The position numbers and the translations under genes are program-made. Shown here in pieces: positions 1-7,095 of a DNA stretch of 16,351 bases; the stretch's first letter is position 1; each line of letters begins with the position of its first letter. This DNA is from Halioxenophilus sp964342265 (lineage in GTDB: Bacteria > Pseudomonadota > Gammaproteobacteria > Pseudomonadales > Cellvibrionaceae): assembly GCA_964342265.1 (NCBI GenBank), contig CAYFFE010000082.1, positions 1 to 16,351 on the forward strand. Direction: 5' to 3'. The notes under the pieces are model-generated. The model was given only the letters and a program-made list of their open reading frames with translations. It was not told the DNA's origin and made no database searches.

Positions 1-7
1 GATTTTG

Positions 8-27
8 CCTGCACATCCTTGTGCAGG
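8..27. repeat. Perfect hairpin (8-bp stem, 4-nt loop)
   Basis: CCTGCACA (8-15) is the exact reverse complement of TGTGCAGG (20-27) around the loop TCCT. It lies directly before a second hairpin and upstream of oppA. No T-run follows on the plus strand and only a weak one on the minus strand, so it is not a textbook intrinsic terminator. It may be the 3' end of a transcript entering from outside the window. Confidence 0.5.
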
Positions 28-28
28 A

Positions 29-55
29 GGAACCTCTGGGTTAATCAGAGGTTCC
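29..55. terminator. Perfect 10-bp hairpin, possible terminator upstream of oppA
   Basis: GGAACCTCTG (29-38) pairs perfectly with CAGAGGTTCC (46-55) around a 7-nt loop. The inner arms AACCTCTG/CAGAGGTT and the loop length match the good terminator after hpf at 8031-8059. Unlike that one, it is followed by AATAAC rather than a T-run, so its terminator activity is uncertain. It separates the opp operon from whatever lies to the left. Confidence 0.45.
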
Positions 56-119
56 AATAACAACAATACCTGTAAAACAGCCAATCAATGGGTTTTCCGG
101 CCGAGGCCAGCATTTATCT

Positions 120-1766
120 ATGATTAAATTCGTGAAACCAATCGCTCGCATTACATCCCTGCCAAACCTTCTCATACTCCTTTTTTTAGCGATTACCCAA
201 CTGGCCTGTAGCCCTGGAGAAAGCCGAGTGGAGCGGGGTAATCGCGAAGGCATTTTGCATATGGAAAATGCCACCGAACCACAAACGCTGGACCCCCACG
301 TTAGCACTGGCGTACCGGAGACCCGGATTATTCAAGCCCTGTTTGAAGGGCTAGTGGCCAAAAACCCCAAGGATTTATCGCCCATTCCCGGCGTCGCCGA
401 ACGCTGGGAAATTAGCGACGACAAACTCACCTATCGATTTTATTTGCGCGAAAATGCCCGCTGGTCCAATGGCGACCCGATAACGGCAGAAGATTTTCGC
501 TGGTCGTGGGAGCGCGCGTTAACACCGGCGTTGGCCAACAAATACGCCTATATGATGTACGTAATAAAAAACGCACAGGCGTTTGCCGAAGGCGAGCTCG
601 AAGATTTTAGCCAAGTTGGTGTGCGAGTAATTGATCGGTTGACCTTAGAAGTGGAGCTCAAACAAGTTACGCCTTATTTTTTGCAACTGCTCGATCACCA
701 TTCTTATTTTCCCGTTCACAAAAACACTTTATTGGCCCACGGCAAAAAAACCGACCAATATTCTCAGTGGACTCGTCCGGACAATATTGTTTCCAACGGA
801 CCTTTTACACTTGAGCAATGGAAAATTTTTCGAATCGTAACCGTTGTAAAAAACCCACTCTACTGGGATCAACAGCGGGTACAATTGAATGGGATTCACT
901 ACTACCCCATAGAAAACTATTCCACTGCCGAGCGCATGTTTAAAGTCGGCCAAGTGCATAAAACCAACGATATTCCACTGGATAAAATTCCGGTTTATCG
1001 CAAAAAAAATCCCGAGAAACTGCGCAACCAAAAATGGTTTGGCACCTACTACTATTCGATTAATACCACCATTGAGCCACTGAACGATGTACGAGTGCGA
1101 CGGGCGTTGGCACTGGCCATAGACCGCCAAACCCTAACCGACCAAGTCATGTTTAATTCAGTCACGCCGGCCTACGCAATAACGCCGCCGGGGGCAAATG
1201 GCTACAACCCGCCTAAATTAATCGAATACAACCCTGAAAAAGCCCAACAGTTATTGGCCGAAGCCGGATTCCCCAACGGTGAAGGCTGGCCCAAAATGGA
1301 AATTCTCTACAACACCAGCGAATCTCATCGCAAAATTGCCGTAACCATTCAGCAAATGTGGAAAAAAGTGCTAAACATCGATGTGGGGTTGGTCAACCAA
1401 GAGTGGAAAGTCTACCTGGATACCCGCACTCAAATGGATTATCAAATTGCCCGCGCAGCCTGGATTGGCGATGTGGTTGATCCGATAAGCTTTTTGGATT
1501 TAGCGACCTCCACAAATGGCAATAACCACACCGGCTACAGCAATCCTGAGTACGATAAATTGGCATTGGAAGAAATTCCCGCCGCAGCCAATCTCACCCA
1601 ACGCAATCAAAAATACTACGAAGCCGAAACCATGCTCATGCGGGATTTACCGTTTATTCCCATTTACGTGTACAACACCAAATACCTGCTCGATCCCAGT
1701 GTTAAGGGCATTTACCCGAATTTTATGAACTACTACAACTACAAATTTATCAGCGTTGGAAACTAA
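120..1766 (+). CDS. oppA: Oligopeptide ABC transporter, substrate-binding lipoprotein
   Basis: A 548-residue protein of the SBP_bac_5 family, close to the length of E. coli OppA. It should capture peptides in the periplasm and hand them to OppBC. The N-terminus has a positive stretch (K3, K6, R10), a hydrophobic core around residues 14-26, and a lipobox-like LAC ending at Cys30. Leu sits at -2 rather than the usual -3, so this is an imperfect but plausible lipoprotein signal. Family motifs include DPHVSTGVPETRIIQALFEG just after the signal, the RWSNGDPITAEDF segment, and VRRALALAIDR in the second lobe. The 3-nt gap to oppB shows co-transcription. The start at 120 keeps the signal peptide; the SD is weak and I see no clear promoter. 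The peptide specificity cannot be read from sequence. Confidence 0.93.
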   Translation: MIKFVKPIARITSLPNLLILLFLAITQLACSPGESRVERGNREGILHMENATEPQTLDPHVSTGVPETRIIQALFEGLVAKNPKDLSPIPGVAERWEISDDKLTYRFYLRENARWSNGDPITAEDFRWSWERALTPALANKYAYMMYVIKNAQAFAEGELEDFSQVGVRVIDRLTLEVELKQVTPYFLQLLDHHSYFPVHKNTLLAHGKKTDQYSQWTRPDNIVSNGPFTLEQWKIFRIVTVVKNPLYWDQQRVQLNGIHYYPIENYSTAERMFKVGQVHKTNDIPLDKIPVYRKKNPEKLRNQKWFGTYYYSINTTIEPLNDVRVRRALALAIDRQTLTDQVMFNSVTPAYAITPPGANGYNPPKLIEYNPEKAQQLLAEAGFPNGEGWPKMEILYNTSESHRKIAVTIQQMWKKVLNIDVGLVNQEWKVYLDTRTQMDYQIARAAWIGDVVDPISFLDLATSTNGNNHTGYSNPEYDKLALEEIPAAANLTQRNQKYYEAETMLMRDLPFIPIYVYNTKYLLDPSVKGIYPNFMNYYNYKFISVGN

Positions 1767-1769
1767 CTC

Positions 1770-2705
1770 ATGGCCAAGTTTATTTTAATGCGGCTGTTGC
1801 AAGCCATTCCGGTGTTACTGGTGGTGATTACCGTTACGTTTTTTTTGGTGCGCTTTGCCCCTGGCGGTCCGTTTGATGAAGAGAAAAAAGTCCATCCCTC
1901 TGTGCAACAAGCCCTGGAGGCGCAATACAATCTAGACCAACCTTTAATGGCTCAGTATTTATCGTACCTGGGCGATTTATTCCAAGGCGATCTGGGACCG
2001 TCGTTTAAATACCCGGGTCGCAGCGTTAACGAACTCATTGCCGCTGGTTTTCCCATCACGGCAGAATTGGGTTTTTACGCTATTTTAGTGGCACTGGTGC
2101 TCGGCGGAACCGCAGGCGTGGTCGCCGCCCTAAAACCCAATACCGCCCAGGACTACATTCCCATGTCGGCGGCGATGATCGGCATTTGCATGCCCACGTT
2201 TTTATTGGGGCCGGTGTTAATTTTAGTATTTGGTATTTGGCTGGAATGGTTGCCGGTTTCCGGCTGGGGCGATTTACCCGGCGATAAAATACTGCCCAGT
2301 TTTACCTTGGGTGCCGCCTACGCCGCCTACGTGGCGCGCTTAAGTCGCGGTGGCATGTTGGAGGTGTTGTCACAGGATTACATTCGTACCGCCATCGCCA
2401 AGGGACTGCCCAAACACATTGTGGTGTTAAAACACGGTCTACGCGGCGGCATGTTGCCGGTAGTGGCGTATTTGGGCCCGGCGTTTGCTGGTATTTTATC
2501 GGGCTCGTTTGTCATCGAATCGGTTTTTCAAATCCACGGGCTGGGCCGCTTTTACGTACAGGCGGCGTTTAACCGCGATTACACATTAATTTTGGGTACC
2601 ACCATCTTTTTAGCCGGCTTAATTATTCTGTTTAATTTGTTGTCCGACGTACTCGCCGCCTATTTAAATCCTCGACTTCGCGCCGAAGTAGGAGGCCAAT
2701 CATGA
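1770..2705 (+). CDS. oppB: Oligopeptide ABC transporter permease, OppB/DppB type
   Basis: A 311-residue inner-membrane permease of the BPD_transp_1 family. It begins with a membrane helix at residues 9-28, followed by a large periplasmic loop with the LDQPL and GDLGPSFKYPG motifs typical of OppB/DppB. Further helices lie around 99-120, 133-157, 178-190, 231-250 and 272-297. The cytoplasmic EAA-type loop that docks on the ATPase is near residues 203-225 (DYIRTAIAKGLPKH). It starts 3 nt after the oppA stop with a GGAAA SD inside the oppA end. Its TGA overlaps the oppC ATG (ATGA). It pairs with OppC to form the translocation pore. Confidence 0.94.
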   Translation: MAKFILMRLLQAIPVLLVVITVTFFLVRFAPGGPFDEEKKVHPSVQQALEAQYNLDQPLMAQYLSYLGDLFQGDLGPSFKYPGRSVNELIAAGFPITAELGFYAILVALVLGGTAGVVAALKPNTAQDYIPMSAAMIGICMPTFLLGPVLILVFGIWLEWLPVSGWGDLPGDKILPSFTLGAAYAAYVARLSRGGMLEVLSQDYIRTAIAKGLPKHIVVLKHGLRGGMLPVVAYLGPAFAGILSGSFVIESVFQIHGLGRFYVQAAFNRDYTLILGTTIFLAGLIILFNLLSDVLAAYLNPRLRAEVGGQS

Positions 2706-3589
2706 CTCAACCCAACACCATTTCTCTTGATCAATATGAAGCGGGCACTTCGCTTTGGGCCGATGCCTGGAGCCGATTAAAACGCAACCGCCTGGCCATT
2801 TTTGGTTTGAGCGTTTTAGCGTTTACCGCATTCATTTGCTTAATCACGCCCTGGATTGCCCCCTACGGCTATGAGGAACAAAACCTGGCTCTGGGTGCAA
2901 CACCACCGTCTTGGCACCATTGGCTGGGCACCGATCCACTGGGTCGTGATTTATTAACGCGCATTATGTACGGCGGGCGAGTTTCTCTAACCGTGGGTTT
3001 AATCGCCACCAGCGTGGCGCTTTTAATCGGCGTAACCTGGGGTGCGATTGCCGGCTACGCCGGCGGTCGAGTCGACACGATCATGATGCGCCTGGTCGAT
3101 ATTATCTACGCACTGCCGTTTATGATTTTTGTGGTGCTGTTAATGGTGATTTTCGATCGATCACTGTTTTTATTATTTTTGGCCATTGGTGCGGTGGAAT
3201 GGCTGACCATGGCGAGAATTGTGCGCGGCCAAGTACAAACGCTAAAGCAGCTGGAGTTTGTTGAAGCGGCGGTTTCCATTGGCTTGTCGCGCGGCAAAAT
3301 TATTGCCCGCCATATTATTCCCAACGCCCTAGGCCCGGTGATTGTGTATTCCACGCTAACGGTGCCCAACGTGATGCTGCTGGAGGCTTTTTTAAGCTTT
3401 TTAGGGCTCGGAGTTCAACCACCTCAGTCATCCTGGGGGTTGTTAATTTCCGCCGGCGTAGAGAGCATGGAAGAATACCCCTGGTTGCTGATTTTTCCGG
3501 GTTTGGTGCTCTCGCTGGTGCTATTTTCTCTGAATTTTCTGGGTGATGGCCTGCGCGATGCATTAGACGTGCGCGCCTCTAAGGATTAA
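2702..3589 (+). CDS. oppC: Oligopeptide ABC transporter permease, OppC/DppC type
   Basis: A 295-residue inner-membrane permease, second half of the pore. It has the N-terminal OppC domain (residues about 20-60, first helix 32-50), then the hallmark WLGTDPLGRD (74-83), helices around 97-119, 137-160, 213-235 and 261-281, the EAA loop FVEAAVSIGLSRGKII (186-201), and the conserved FLSFLGLGVQPP (230-241). It begins in the ATGA overlap with oppB behind a strong GGAGG (2690-2694), and 3 nt separate its stop from oppDF. The length and motifs fit OppC/DppC better than the longer YejE. Confidence 0.94.
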   Translation: MTQPNTISLDQYEAGTSLWADAWSRLKRNRLAIFGLSVLAFTAFICLITPWIAPYGYEEQNLALGATPPSWHHWLGTDPLGRDLLTRIMYGGRVSLTVGLIATSVALLIGVTWGAIAGYAGGRVDTIMMRLVDIIYALPFMIFVVLLMVIFDRSLFLLFLAIGAVEWLTMARIVRGQVQTLKQLEFVEAAVSIGLSRGKIIARHIIPNALGPVIVYSTLTVPNVMLLEAFLSFLGLGVQPPQSSWGLLISAGVESMEEYPWLLIFPGLVLSLVLFSLNFLGDGLRDALDVRASKD

Positions 3590-3592
3590 GCC

Positions 3593-5191
3593 ATGGATAA
3601 ACAAAACAACCACTCAGCACTGCTTTCGGTGCACGATTTATCGGTAAGCTTTTACACGCGCAATGGCGTGAGCCAAGCCGTTAAAAACGTGAGTTTTGAG
3701 GTCAACTCGGGCGAAGTTTTGGCCATTGTGGGCGAGTCCGGTTCGGGCAAATCCGTATCGTGTTATTCGCTGCTGGGGTTAATTCCGAGCCCACCCGGCA
3801 AAGTGGATTCCGGCCAGGCGCTGTTTGCCGGCAGCGACCTCCTGCAATTGCCCGAAGATCAATTGCGGCGCATTCGCGGCAATAAAATCGCGATGATTTT
3901 CCAAGATCCCATGACCTGCCTCAATCCGTTTTTAACCGTAGGCCAGCAGCTCGTCGAGCCGCTCATTTATCATCATCAATTAAGCCGCGCCGAAGCCAAG
4001 CAGCAAGCCATTGCACTGTTGGCCGAAGTCGGCATTCGCAATCCACAAACCAGCTTTAACGCCTGGCCGCACGAATTTTCTGGCGGAATGCGCCAGCGCG
4101 TGATGATTGCCATGGCGTTAATTGCCGAGCCGGACTTGCTCATTGCCGACGAGCCCACCACCGCGCTGGATGTAACCATCCAAAAACAAATTTTAGAATT
4201 AATCCGCCAGTTGCAAGCCAAGCGCAACATCGCCGTGATTTTTATCAGCCACGATTTGGCCGTGGTAAAAAACCTCGCCCATAAAGTCGTGGTCATGCAA
4301 AACGGCGAAGTGGTGGAACAGGGCCCCACTCAACAGGTTTTGGGTAACCCCGAGCACCCATACACTCAAAAATTGCTGGCCGCTATTCCTAAAGGGGCCA
4401 AACCCACTCCGGTTAACCAAAACAACAACCAGCCTCTGGTGCAAATCAATAATTTGAGCGTGGATTTTTCGCAAAAAGGTCAGCGCTTTCGGGCAGTGGA
4501 TAACGTCAGTTTTGATATTTTCAATGGCGAAGTCTTGGGTTTAGTCGGCGAGTCCGGCTCGGGTAAATCCACCATCGGCCGAGCGTTGATGAAATTGGTA
4601 AACAGCAGCGAAGGCCGTATTCTTTATCGAGGCGAAGCCATACAAAGTAAAAGCGCCAAAGAATTTTTACCCTGGCGACGCAAGATGCAAATGATTTTTC
4701 AGGATCCCTACGCCTCGCTAAATCCGCGCATGACCATTTACGATACCTTGGCCGAGCCCATGAAATTACACGGCTTAGCCAAAGGGCCGGTATTAAACGA
4801 GGCGGTTTTAAAACTCATGGACGATGTCGGTCTGGCCCGAGCGTTTGTGCGCAAATACCCACACGAATTTTCCGGTGGGCAACGCCAACGCATCGCCATT
4901 GGCCGAGCCATTGCCACCAAACCAGAATTTATCGTCGCCGATGAACCCGTGTCGGCCTTGGATGTAACCATCCAACAGCAAATTTTGGATTTGCTCAATT
5001 TCTTGGTAGAAAAGCACGCGTTATCGATGTTATTTATTTCGCACGATTTAAGTGTGGTCCGCAAATTGTGCGATCGAGTTTTGGTGTTACACCACGGTAA
5101 ACTCATCGAAAGCGGTTGGGTGGAAGACGTATGGGCCAAACCCGCAGAAACCTATACTCAAAACCTGCTCTCAGCAGCATTTTTTAATTAA
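3593..5191 (+). CDS. oppDF: Fused peptide-transporter ATPase (OppD-OppF in one chain)
   Basis: A 532-residue protein with two complete ABC ATPase domains in tandem; it energises peptide import at the cytoplasmic face of OppBC. Domain 1 (about 10-265): Walker A GESGSGKS 47-54, signature FSGGMRQR 162-169, Walker B LLIADE 182-187, H-loop His220, and the oligopeptide-type tail NPEHPYTQKLLAAIP (252-266). Domain 2 (about 280-530): Walker A GESGSGKS 319-326, signature FSGGQRQR 426-433, Walker B FIVADE 446-451, H-loop His484. Both sites keep their catalytic glutamate. The layout resembles YejF-type fused ATPases (about 530 residues), while the permeases beside it are Opp/Dpp-like. An AAGGA SD lies about 8 nt upstream. 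The last gene of the operon, it carries a small terminator-like hairpin over its final codons. Confidence 0.94.
   Translation: MDKQNNHSALLSVHDLSVSFYTRNGVSQAVKNVSFEVNSGEVLAIVGESGSGKSVSCYSLLGLIPSPPGKVDSGQALFAGSDLLQLPEDQLRRIRGNKIAMIFQDPMTCLNPFLTVGQQLVEPLIYHHQLSRAEAKQQAIALLAEVGIRNPQTSFNAWPHEFSGGMRQRVMIAMALIAEPDLLIADEPTTALDVTIQKQILELIRQLQAKRNIAVIFISHDLAVVKNLAHKVVVMQNGEVVEQGPTQQVLGNPEHPYTQKLLAAIPKGAKPTPVNQNNNQPLVQINNLSVDFSQKGQRFRAVDNVSFDIFNGEVLGLVGESGSGKSTIGRALMKLVNSSEGRILYRGEAIQSKSAKEFLPWRRKMQMIFQDPYASLNPRMTIYDTLAEPMKLHGLAKGPVLNEAVLKLMDDVGLARAFVRKYPHEFSGGQRQRIAIGRAIATKPEFIVADEPVSALDVTIQQQILDLLNFLVEKHALSMLFISHDLSVVRKLCDRVLVLHHGKLIESGWVEDVWAKPAETYTQNLLSAAFFN
5165..5185 (+). terminator. Short hairpin plus T-run at the very end of oppDF
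   Basis: CTGCT (5165-5169), loop CTC, then AGCAG (5173-5177), followed by CA and six T (5180-5185). It fits a minimal intrinsic terminator for the opp operon, but lies inside the coding sequence: the T-run encodes the two Phe before the final Asn. A 5-bp stem is weak, so the call is tentative. Confidence 0.35.
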
Positions 5192-5409
5192 ACCTGACAA
5201 AAAAAGCAGACGAATAAGAATTCAATTTTTTATACTATGCAGGCGTGCATTAAGGAGCCCTTGCAACATTATGTCTTCTTCAAAAAGGACATCCAGTTTG
5301 CATTAAGCATTGCAGCAAGTGTTATTTGCAGTGAGCGTTAGTTCTTAAACGTTAGTTATTTGCAGCGAGCGCCAAGAGCAACGATTGCTCAACAAGGACA
5401 AGGTTAATC
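5192..5409 (+). promoter_or_regulatory. Leader region of hspQ with direct repeats and a small hairpin
   Basis: This 218-bp gap holds a 17-bp direct repeat with one mismatch: GTTATTTGCAGTGAGCG (5321-5337) and GTTATTTGCAGCGAGCG (5355-5371), 34 bp apart. A related TGCAGCAAG lies at 5311-5319. A 6-bp dyad GAGCAA/TTGCTC (5376-5390) sits just before the SD. TATACT at 5231-5236 could be a -10 box but lacks a good -35. I found no convincing sigma-32 promoter, which one might expect for a heat-shock gene. A 34-codon frame (5237-5341) has no SD. Confidence 0.4.
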
Positions 5410-5742
5410 ATGGATATGCTAAACCGCAGCGAAGAATACAAGTTCGCGCCCGGCGAATTAGTTGTGGATGTTACCCACAACGTGCGCGGGGTGATTATCG
5501 ACTCCGACCCGGAGTTCTGTTTAAGCGATGCCTGGTACAGCGCCACGTTTAAGGATCGCCCGCTAAAATCCCAACCCTGGTATCACGTGCTGGTAGATCA
5601 CACCAGCGAGGCACGCTACGTGCCCGAGCAGTATCTACTGCGCGATGAAACGCTAGCCCCCATCAAACACCCGCTCATCGGCCACTATTTCAATAAATTT
5701 AACCACGGCGCCTATCAGTTTGTGCGCTCAACCGGGGCTTAA
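5410..5742 (+). CDS. hspQ: HspQ family protein (YccV-like, hemimethylated-DNA-binding domain)
   Basis: A 110-residue protein matching the HspQ/YccV family. In E. coli, HspQ was first described as binding hemimethylated oriC DNA and is known as a heat-shock protein that modulates Lon protease. Visible family features are KFAPGELVVD at 11-20, GVIIDSDPEF (27-36), the hallmark PWYHVLVD (about 56-63), and YVPEQYL with a later HPLIGHYF. The length is near the usual 105. ATG 5410 follows AAGG (5400-5403). The gene stands alone: a repeat-bearing leader separates it from opp, and its TAA overlaps the stop codon of the convergent gene, with no terminator between them. Confidence 0.85.
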   Translation: MDMLNRSEEYKFAPGELVVDVTHNVRGVIIDSDPEFCLSDAWYSATFKDRPLKSQPWYHVLVDHTSEARYVPEQYLLRDETLAPIKHPLIGHYFNKFNHGAYQFVRSTGA

Positions 5743-6104
5743 TCGTTAACCACTCGGCCGCGATAAATTTTTACCGGCCGAGCCCGCTCACCCTCTTCTC
5801 TTTTGGGTTTGGCCTCAGGTGCTGCCTGATGACTGAACGCACCCCGATAGGCCTTGCTTACCAAGCGCGGAAACTGCGCACCGGCAGACTCTTCGCTCAA
5901 CGCTCCCGACCAGGGGCTGCCCGCCAAACTCATTAACTCCTTGATAAGCGTTTGCGTAATGGTGTCGTTTTTGTCTTCCCGAAACGTTTTTACGAGTACC
6001 GGTAACAGCTCGGGATTGGCCAGTTTTACCTCTGGTTTGAGGTCCGATTTGACGCGACGACGAATTTCATACACCAGATCAATCATCGGTTTGGTAAACT
6101 GCAT
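5739..6104 (-). CDS. Conserved-looking small protein of unknown function
   Basis: A 121-residue soluble protein that I do not recognise as a named family. It begins MQFTKPMIDLVYEIRRRV, then KPEVKLANPELLPVLV, a short helical stretch, and a basic, charged, Pro/Arg-rich tail. No signal peptide or membrane segment is seen, so it is probably cytoplasmic. The start is ATG at 6102-6104, because a GGGGGTGAT (minus strand, 6114-6106) matching the anti-SD lies just upstream; a TTG at 6116 would give four more residues but removes that site from the leader. It diverges from holD across a 71-bp gap holding a 12-bp palindrome, and converges on hspQ with overlapping stops. Confidence 0.7.
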   Translation of the reverse strand: MQFTKPMIDLVYEIRRRVKSDLKPEVKLANPELLPVLVKTFREDKNDTITQTLIKELMSLAGSPWSGALSEESAGAQFPRLVSKAYRGAFSHQAAPEAKPKREEGERARPVKIYRGRVVND

Positions 6105-6105
6105 A

Positions 6106-6114
6106 ATCACCCCC
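6106..6114 (-). promoter_or_regulatory. Strong SD fixing the start of the small unknown gene
   Basis: On the minus strand the leader reads GGGGGTGATT then ATG. GGGGGTGAT matches GGAGGTGAT, the complement of the 16S 3' end, at eight of nine bases. It supports ATG 6104 over TTG 6116, which would place the site inside the coding frame. Confidence 0.6.
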
Positions 6115-6123
6115 AAATTTTAA

Positions 6124-6135
6124 TTGGTCGACCAA
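6124..6135. promoter_or_regulatory. 12-bp perfect palindrome between divergent genes, candidate operator
   Basis: TTGGTCGACCAA is a perfect palindrome. Its core GGTCGAC recurs at 6139-6145. The pair lies in the 71-bp space between the minus-strand start (6104) and the holD start (6176), where a regulator of either or both genes would sit. No regulator gene is adjacent, so the binder is unknown. Confidence 0.4.
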
Positions 6136-6175
6136 AAGGGTCGACACATTTGTTTCACTCGCTTGGATACCGCAA

Positions 6176-7078
6176 ATGCAAGAGCGCGCGCGTCTCGATT
6201 ACCTAAAAGCCATGGGCATTACCAACTACATGCCGCGCTGGCAGTTGCCCAATGCCCCCGAGGCGCAATTAACGGCGTTTTTGCCGCCCGCAGAGCCTGT
6301 TCCTGCCGATCCATCCACCGAGCCACAAGCGATACCTGCAGAGCTCCCCCAGCCCTTACAGAGCATCGAGCGCAGTACCGAACGCGACGCCGCTACAGAG
6401 GCTCCAGCACCTGTTGAATCTCCAGCACCGCTGCGCGCAGATTTTGCCTCTGTGGCGCCGATAGAACCGGCCCCCAAGCCAGAACAGCGCGATCGGCAAC
6501 CGAGTCCCGAAATCCAACCTCAAATCCCCAGTAACGCGCCTGCCGCCTTGCTGAAAACCACCAGCAAGCCCTCAAAAGAGGCAAAAACACCGGTCAGTGC
6601 CCAAAATTCAGCACCACTGGTTAAATTTGCGTTGAGCTTTTGGCGTGTGTCAGAAGATTTATTGGTTGTGGATTCCAGGCATTCCGAATTGGCCCTGCCC
6701 ACAGAAAAACTGCTAACCAATATCGTGTTTGCGTTGGGCTATCCCCGAGAGCTGCCCAAATCCGAAGTGGTGCAGTGGCCGCTGATCGACGCACACCACC
6801 AAGACCAGGGCGAGGCCGCAGCCCGCGAGACCCTAAACGCCTTTTTGGATGCGCAATTCCTGCTTAACCCAGGCAAATACCTACTGCTGATGGGTCAGGA
6901 GGCGAGCCACTTTATCTTGGATACAGGCAAGCCCTACGCCGATATGCTCGGCCACCACTTCCCTGTGGAAGAATTTAATTTAACCGCATTTGTTGTCCCA
7001 AGCTTGTCGGAAACTCTGCAAGAACCGGCCCAGAAGCGGCTAATATGGGATACGATCAAACCGTTGCGCCATCATTAA
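6176..7078 (+). CDS. holD: DNA polymerase III psi subunit-like protein (HolD) with long disordered linker
   Basis: A 300-residue protein in three parts. Residues 1-30 (ARLDYLKAMGITNYMPRW) match the N-terminal peptide of HolD (LQQLGIT.W), which in E. coli contacts the clamp loader. Residues about 36-148 are a low-complexity linker rich in Pro, Ala, Glu and Ser. Residues about 149-300 resemble the HolD fold: LLVVDSRHSELALP, LLTNIVFALGY, a FILD strand, then PSLSETLQEPAQKRLIWDTI, parallel to E. coli PALTDLRANPTARAALWQQI. In E. coli, psi links chi and SSB to the clamp loader. E. coli HolD has 137 residues; the linker explains the excess. The next gene is rimI, the same neighbour as in E. coli, which strengthens the call. 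The SD is weak (GGATA, 6165-6169). Confidence 0.72.
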   Translation: MQERARLDYLKAMGITNYMPRWQLPNAPEAQLTAFLPPAEPVPADPSTEPQAIPAELPQPLQSIERSTERDAATEAPAPVESPAPLRADFASVAPIEPAPKPEQRDRQPSPEIQPQIPSNAPAALLKTTSKPSKEAKTPVSAQNSAPLVKFALSFWRVSEDLLVVDSRHSELALPTEKLLTNIVFALGYPRELPKSEVVQWPLIDAHHQDQGEAAARETLNAFLDAQFLLNPGKYLLLMGQEASHFILDTGKPYADMLGHHFPVEEFNLTAFVVPSLSETLQEPAQKRLIWDTIKPLRHH

Positions 7079-7095
7079 GCCCGCTGATTCGACCC

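Noticed and set aside
41..307. Minus-strand frame over the start of oppA
   Set aside because: Shadow of oppA, with no SD and no family resemblance; the plus-strand signal peptide and motifs are clear.
5261..5300. Sigma-32 promoter for hspQ (CTTGCAA near 5259)
   Set aside because: No CCCCAT-like -10 at the right distance could be found.
5237..5341. 34-codon frame in the hspQ leader
   Set aside because: No SD before its ATG, no recognisable sequence, and it runs over the first direct repeat; chance is more likely.
5854..6123. Plus-strand frame opposite the small unknown gene
   Set aside because: Antisense shadow; the minus strand has the strong SD and the conserved-looking sequence.
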